DNA from: Gemmiger_A avium | GTDB taxonomy: Bacteria > Bacillota > Clostridia > Oscillospirales > Ruminococcaceae | Length of the DNA stretch: 10,040 nt | Assembly: GCA_019114585.1 (NCBI GenBank) | Contig: DXFE01000058.1 | Location: forward strand, 1-10,040 | Direction of reading: 5' to 3' | Shown here: positions 6,552 through 10,040 of the stretch, piece by piece | Position numbering within the stretch: position 1 is the stretch's first letter | How the letters are laid out: each line of letters starts with the position of its first letter | Made by a program: the position numbers and the translations under genes | Notes under the pieces: generated by a model | The model's input: only the letters and a program-made list of their open reading frames with translations | Told to the model about the DNA's origin: nothing | The model's database searches: none

Positions 6552-7766
6552 ATGGACGAGCAGCAATCCCCCCGTCCGGCGGGGCGGGTATCCCGCCTGT
6601 CGGAGATCCGGCGCCGCCGCAAGCGCCGCCGTCAGCTCACAGTGCTGGCCTCCATGCTGCTGGTGGCGGCGATCCTGGCCGGTGTGGCCGGGGTATACGG
6701 CTCGGCCATGGTGGGCCTGGGCGACGTGCTGGACTCGGTGCGTATCTGGCTGCAGCCGGGGCCGGGCTTTCCGGTGCACACCGGTGTGCGGCAGGCGCTG
6801 TCGGTACAGCCGGTAAACGGCGGGTTTGCCCTGCTGGGCACCCAGGACCTGCAGGTCTATTCCGATTCCGGGCGGCAGCTGCGCAGCATCCAGCACAGCT
6901 ATGCCCGGCCGGGCCTGGCGGCGGGGGGCAGCCATCTGTGCCTGTACAGCCGCGGCGGCTATGAGCTGCGGGTGGAAAGCCGCAGCCAGACCCTGTATAC
7001 CGCCAGCCTGCCCGGCAGTATCCTGCTGTGCGATATGAGCAGCAACGACAGCCTGGCCGTGCTGACCACCTCCACCCGGGGTACCGCCGAACTGATCGTC
7101 TACGATTCCCGGTTCCGCCAGATCTACGGCTGGCAGATGACCGAGAGCGAGGGCGACCCGCTGGTGCTGGCCTTTGCGCCGGACAACCGGCAGCTGGCGG
7201 TGGGGGCCATCCGCACCCAGGACGGCCGTCTGGTCAGCCAGGTGCATCTGCTGGATACCGGCAGCGACTATGTCACCGCCACCTATTCCGCCACCGGCAG
7301 CCTGCTGCTGGCCGCCGAATGGCTCAGCAACAACCGTCTGCTGGCCGTGTTCGACAGTTTTGCCGTGGTGCTTTCCTCCAAAGGGGAGGAGGTAGCCCGG
7401 CTGGACTATTCCCCCGGTGAGGAGCCGATGGACGTATCGGTCTGCGGGCGCACCACCGCCCTGCTTCTGTGGGAAAACACCGTGGACGAAAGCGGCCGCC
7501 TGCTGATCCTCAACGACACCCTGACCGCGCTGGCGGATTTCAGTCTTTATGGGGCCGAACAGGTGGTGTGCGGGCGCACCGCTGCATATTGTATGACCAA
7601 CGACAGCGTGCACAGCTACGATTTCTCCGGGGATCTGAACTGGGAGCATTCCTCCCTGTCCAGCCCCCAGGCGCTGCTGGTGCGGGGCGGCAAGGTGATG
7701 TTGTTCACCTCCGAAAAGGCCGAGCTGCTGGACAGCGGCAACGAAACCGGCGGTGCGTCCGCCTGA
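6552..7766 (+). CDS. Single-pass membrane protein with beta-propeller-like outer domain (DUF5711-like)
   Basis: This 404-residue protein has a short cytoplasmic head ending in a strongly basic cluster, RRRRKRRR (20-27). One hydrophobic segment follows (about 29-50, LTVLASMLLVAAILAGVAGVY). The remaining 350 or so residues are probably outside the membrane (positive-inside rule). That part is rich in short beta strands with repeating patterns such as LLGTQDLQVYSDSGRQL, ELIVYDSRFRQIYGW, LAFAPDNRQLAVGAI, VHLLDTGSDYVTATYS and VHSYDFSGDLNWEH. These look like blades of a propeller of the WD40/PQQ-like kind. Architecture and neighbourhood fit the DUF5711 family of Clostridia, whose function is not known to me; the family name is from memory and needs a profile search. 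No catalytic motif, sorting signal or lipobox is visible. It lies 23 bp after truA and 25 bp before cvpA, suggesting joint expression with the latter. Confidence 0.75.
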   Translation: MDEQQSPRPAGRVSRLSEIRRRRKRRRQLTVLASMLLVAAILAGVAGVYGSAMVGLGDVLDSVRIWLQPGPGFPVHTGVRQALSVQPVNGGFALLGTQDLQVYSDSGRQLRSIQHSYARPGLAAGGSHLCLYSRGGYELRVESRSQTLYTASLPGSILLCDMSSNDSLAVLTTSTRGTAELIVYDSRFRQIYGWQMTESEGDPLVLAFAPDNRQLAVGAIRTQDGRLVSQVHLLDTGSDYVTATYSATGSLLLAAEWLSNNRLLAVFDSFAVVLSSKGEEVARLDYSPGEEPMDVSVCGRTTALLLWENTVDESGRLLILNDTLTALADFSLYGAEQVVCGRTAAYCMTNDSVHSYDFSGDLNWEHSSLSSPQALLVRGGKVMLFTSEKAELLDSGNETGGASA

Positions 7767-7791
7767 TTTTACGTGAGAACCGAGGTACTTC

Positions 7792-8469
7792 ATGACGATC
7801 GCAAACATTTTCGACATTCTGCTGCTGGTGCTGCTGGCGGTAGTGACCCTGCGCTATATGCAAAAGGGCTTTCTGGCCGGGCTGATCCAGTTTCTGGGCA
7901 ACCTGCTGGGGCTGGTGGGGGCGGCGCTGCTGTCCCCCCGTGTGGCGGACTGGATCTTCGCCACCTTCTTTAAGGGCGGGCTCACCACCCAGATCCAGAC
8001 CACCATCAGCCAGCAGGGCACGGTGGATCTGGCCGCCCTGGTGGACAAATACGCGGGTTTCCTGCCCGATGCCATGGAACAGAGCCTGGTACAAAGCGCC
8101 ACCGACCTGATGAACAGCGGCGCGCCCGACCTGGCCCACAGCCTGGTCACCGAACTGATCCAGCCGCTGGTCACTCCGCTGATCACCGTGGTGGTGTTCT
8201 TTGTCTGCTTTGCCGTCTGCAAGATGCTGGTCAGCTTCCTGGCCGCGGTGCTCACCAACCTGAACCGGGTGCCGCTGGTGGGCGGCGTCAACCAGTTCTT
8301 CGGCTTCTTCATGGGCCTGCTGGCCGGTGCGATGGATGTGTTCCTGGTGGTCTGCGGCGTGTGGGCCGTGGTGGTCATCACCGGCAACAATCTTTCCTGG
8401 CTCAACCAGACCGTGCTGCAGGACAGTGTGGCATTCTCCCTGTTCAGCAGCTTCAATCCCTTTATGTAA
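7792..8469 (+). CDS. CvpA-family integral membrane protein
   Basis: The 225-residue product has four predicted hydrophobic segments, near 5-22, 27-47, 128-154 and 168-197. A polar loop of about 80 residues (50-127) lies between the second and third. The segment RVPLVGGVNQFFGFFMGLLAG (159-179) is the glycine-rich signature of the CvpA/colicin V production family, and the opening (IFDILLLVLLAVVTLRYMQKGFLAGL) matches its first helix pair. In Escherichia coli CvpA is needed for colicin V export and affects envelope integrity; in Firmicutes the role is not settled, so no function is claimed here. GAGGT lies five bases before the ATG. It follows the DUF5711-like gene by 25 bp, and a functional link between the two membrane proteins is an inference from that spacing. 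Confidence 0.88.
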   Translation: MTIANIFDILLLVLLAVVTLRYMQKGFLAGLIQFLGNLLGLVGAALLSPRVADWIFATFFKGGLTTQIQTTISQQGTVDLAALVDKYAGFLPDAMEQSLVQSATDLMNSGAPDLAHSLVTELIQPLVTPLITVVVFFVCFAVCKMLVSFLAAVLTNLNRVPLVGGVNQFFGFFMGLLAGAMDVFLVVCGVWAVVVITGNNLSWLNQTVLQDSVAFSLFSSFNPFM

Positions 8470-8472
8470 TTC

Positions 8473-8506
8473 CGCGCGCCGCGCGATCTTTGCGGGGTGT
8501 CCCGCA
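8473..8506 (+). promoter_or_regulatory. Two short GC hairpins between cvpA and the Clp gene
   Basis: CGCGC (8473-8477) pairs with GCGCG (8481-8485) around GCC and is followed by ATCTTT. TGCGGG (8491-8496) pairs perfectly with CCCGCA (8501-8506) around GTGT and ends eight bases before the Shine-Dalgarno sequence GTGAGGTG (8514-8521). Neither has a proper T-run. They could be a weak attenuator or an mRNA-processing boundary before the Clp gene. No CtsR heptad repeat (GGTCAAA type) and no CIRCE inverted repeat is present in the gap. Confidence 0.3.
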
Positions 8507-8529
8507 TCCCAAAGTGAGGTGTTGTTCCC

Positions 8530-10040
8530 ATGATTTGTGTACGCTGCAAAAAACGCCCGGCCATCGTGTTCGTGCAACGGATGGAGGCGGGCCAGACCAA
8601 GCAGGAGGGCTACTGCCTGACCTGTGCCAAGGAACTGGGCATCAAGCCGGTGGAAGATCTGATGAAACAGTTCGGCGTGTCGGATAAAGACCTGGAAGGC
8701 ATGGAGGAGCGGATGGCCAGCTTCATGGAAGAAGCCGGCGAGGACGGCATCCCCGGCCTGGCCGCCCTGATGGGCCAGCAGAACCCCGATGACGCCTCCG
8801 ACAGTGAGGATACCCCGGACAGCCCGGACAACTTCACCGCAGGCGGCAGCGCCACCTTTCCCTTCGGCATCGGCCAGCGGGGCAAGGAGAAAAAGGAAGG
8901 CAAAAAGGGCACTCCCCGGCGCAAGTTCCTGGACACCTACTGTGAGAACCTGACCGCCAAGGCCGCCGCCGGCAAGCTGGACGACATCATCGGCCGCGAC
9001 CGGGAGATCTACCGCACCATCCAGATTCTCTGCCGCCGCCAGAAAAACAACCCCTGCCTGATCGGTGAGGCCGGCGTGGGCAAAACCGCCATCGCCGAGG
9101 GCATCGCCCAGCGCATCGCCCGGGGCCAGGTGCCCAGCCAGCTGCGTGGCAAGGAGATCTACCTGCTGGACCTGACCGCCCTGGTGGCCGGCACCCAGTT
9201 CCGCGGCCAGTTCGAGCAGCGGGTCAAGGGGCTGCTCAGCGAGGTCACCGCCGCGGGCAACATCATCCTGTTTATCGACGAGATCCACAACATCACCGGC
9301 GCCGGGGATTCCGAGGGCGCCATGAACGCGGGCAATATCCTGAAACCCGCCCTCTCCCGGGGCCAGGTGCAGGTGATCGGCGCCACCACCTTTGCCGAGT
9401 ACCGCAAGTATATCGAAAAGGACCAGGCCCTGGAACGCCGGTTCCAGCCGGTCAAGGTGGAGGAGCCCAGCGTGGCCGACACCATCGCGGTGATGCAGGG
9501 CATCCGCCAGTATTACGAGAACTACCACCATGTGCAGGTGCCCGCCGATGTGCTGGCGGCCACCGTCAGCCTGAGCGAGCGGTATATCACCGACCGTTTT
9601 CTGCCGGACAAGGCCATCGACCTGCTGGACGAGGCCTGCGCCTGCTGCAGCCTGCGCCATCCCGAGATTACCGAATGGCTGGAAAATACCAAAAAGCTGG
9701 AAGCCCTCAAGGCCCAGGAGGCGGAGCTGGAAAACACCCCCGCCGACCAGCCGCTGGACTATGAGAAGATGGCCAACGTGAAATCGGAACTGGCCCGCCT
9801 GGAGGAGCGGCAGCCTGCCCTGGAGGCCGCCGCCAAGGAGATCCCGGTGACCATGGAGGACGTGGCCAAGGTCATCGAGCTGTGGACCGGCATCCCGGCG
9901 GTAAAGATTCAGGAGAGCGAGTACACCAAGCTGCTGGGCCTGGAAAGCGCCCTCAAGGCCAAGATCATCGGCCAGGACGACGCGGTGGAGCGGGTGGCCC
10001 GCGCCATCAAGCGCACCCGGGCCGACCTGTCCGGCCGCCG
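8530..10040 (+). CDS. ClpE-like AAA+ unfoldase with N-terminal zinc finger (3'-truncated by window edge)
   Basis: This is a Hsp100/Clp ATPase that would unfold proteins, probably feeding them to ClpP. The first 503 codons are visible and the frame is open at the window end. Residues 1-35 form a four-cysteine zinc finger (Cys3, Cys6, Cys29, Cys32), the McsA/ClpE type. Next come an acidic helical stretch and a Ser/Asp/Pro-rich linker (to about 130), with no Clp_N repeats. AAA domain 1 has Walker A GEAGVGKT (179-186, Lys185), pore loop GTQFRGQF with Phe224, Walker B LFIDE (Asp250, Glu251), a sensor-1 region in IGATTFAEY, and arginine fingers 303-304 in LERRF. A short coiled-coil M domain follows (about 378-440), then the start of AAA domain 2 (IIGQDDAVERV, about 477-487); its Walker A lies beyond the window. 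The zinc finger and missing Clp_N favour ClpE over ClpC or ClpB. The gene starts 60 bp after cvpA with GTGAGGTG eight bases before the ATG. Confidence 0.92.
   Translation, partial: MICVRCKKRPAIVFVQRMEAGQTKQEGYCLTCAKELGIKPVEDLMKQFGVSDKDLEGMEERMASFMEEAGEDGIPGLAALMGQQNPDDASDSEDTPDSPDNFTAGGSATFPFGIGQRGKEKKEGKKGTPRRKFLDTYCENLTAKAAAGKLDDIIGRDREIYRTIQILCRRQKNNPCLIGEAGVGKTAIAEGIAQRIARGQVPSQLRGKEIYLLDLTALVAGTQFRGQFEQRVKGLLSEVTAAGNIILFIDEIHNITGAGDSEGAMNAGNILKPALSRGQVQVIGATTFAEYRKYIEKDQALERRFQPVKVEEPSVADTIAVMQGIRQYYENYHHVQVPADVLAATVSLSERYITDRFLPDKAIDLLDEACACCSLRHPEITEWLENTKKLEALKAQEAELENTPADQPLDYEKMANVKSELARLEERQPALEAAAKEIPVTMEDVAKVIELWTGIPAVKIQESEYTKLLGLESALKAKIIGQDDAVERVARAIKRTRADLSGR

Noticed and set aside
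7705..9660. A 651-codon open frame on the minus strand, antisense to cvpA and the Clp gene
   Set aside because: It is exactly in codon register with the + strand genes, so it only reflects their lack of TTA, CTA and TCA codons. Its His/Gln/Gly-rich translation resembles no protein and it has no ribosome binding site.
1..10040. A mobile element, CRISPR array, tRNA/rRNA gene, defence cassette or toxin-antitoxin pair
   Set aside because: No transposase or integrase motifs, no regularly spaced repeats, and no RNA gene pattern were seen. Composition and codon use are even across the window, with no sign of recent transfer.

Overview
The window is about 10 kb of GC-rich DNA, roughly two thirds G+C by eye. 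It carries a continuous run of housekeeping-type genes, all on the + strand. The protein families point to an anaerobic, GC-rich Firmicute of the Oscillospiraceae/Ruminococcaceae type (the Faecalibacterium, Gemmiger, Subdoligranulum or Flavonifractor neighbourhood). The indicators are a shared-type ECF module directly followed by truA, a DUF5711-like membrane protein, CvpA, and a Clp ATPase with an N-terminal zinc finger. The taxon is an inference; there is no rRNA here to test it.

Layout: (1) positions 2-739 are the 3' part of ruvB, with Walker B through the winged helix; the first third lies upstream. (2) 740-931 is the only sizeable non-coding stretch. It holds a GC hairpin right after ruvB, an imperfect direct repeat, an AT-rich island with a perfect TATAAT, and the glmM ribosome binding site. 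(3) 932-3167 carries glmM (amino-sugar phosphate mutase, start of peptidoglycan precursor synthesis) and a COG1092-type SAM methyltransferase. (4) 3189-6528 carries ecfA1, ecfA2 and ecfT, the energising core of an energy-coupling-factor vitamin/metal importer, followed by truA (tRNA pseudouridine 38-40 synthase). (5) 6552-8469 carries a single-pass membrane protein with a propeller-like outer domain (DUF5711-like) and a CvpA-family membrane protein. (6) 8530 to the window end is the 5' part of a ClpE-like unfoldase.

From glmM onward every intergenic gap is 68 bp or less, and several starts are translationally coupled. One long transcript from the promoter near 871 is therefore plausible, but internal promoters cannot be excluded. 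The products serve cell-wall supply, RNA modification, micronutrient uptake, envelope functions and protein quality control. They look like a housekeeping operon rather than one dedicated pathway.

I found no mobile element, CRISPR array, tRNA, rRNA, toxin-antitoxin pair or defence gene, and no convincing undescribed system. The points most worth a second look are the repeat-bearing leader before glmM, the methyltransferase that lacks the RlmI catalytic cysteine motif, the alternative hairpins before the TTG start of ecfA2, the DUF5711-CvpA-Clp neighbourhood, the absence of a recognisable heat-shock operator before the Clp gene, and near-total avoidance of the codons TTA, CTA and TCA.
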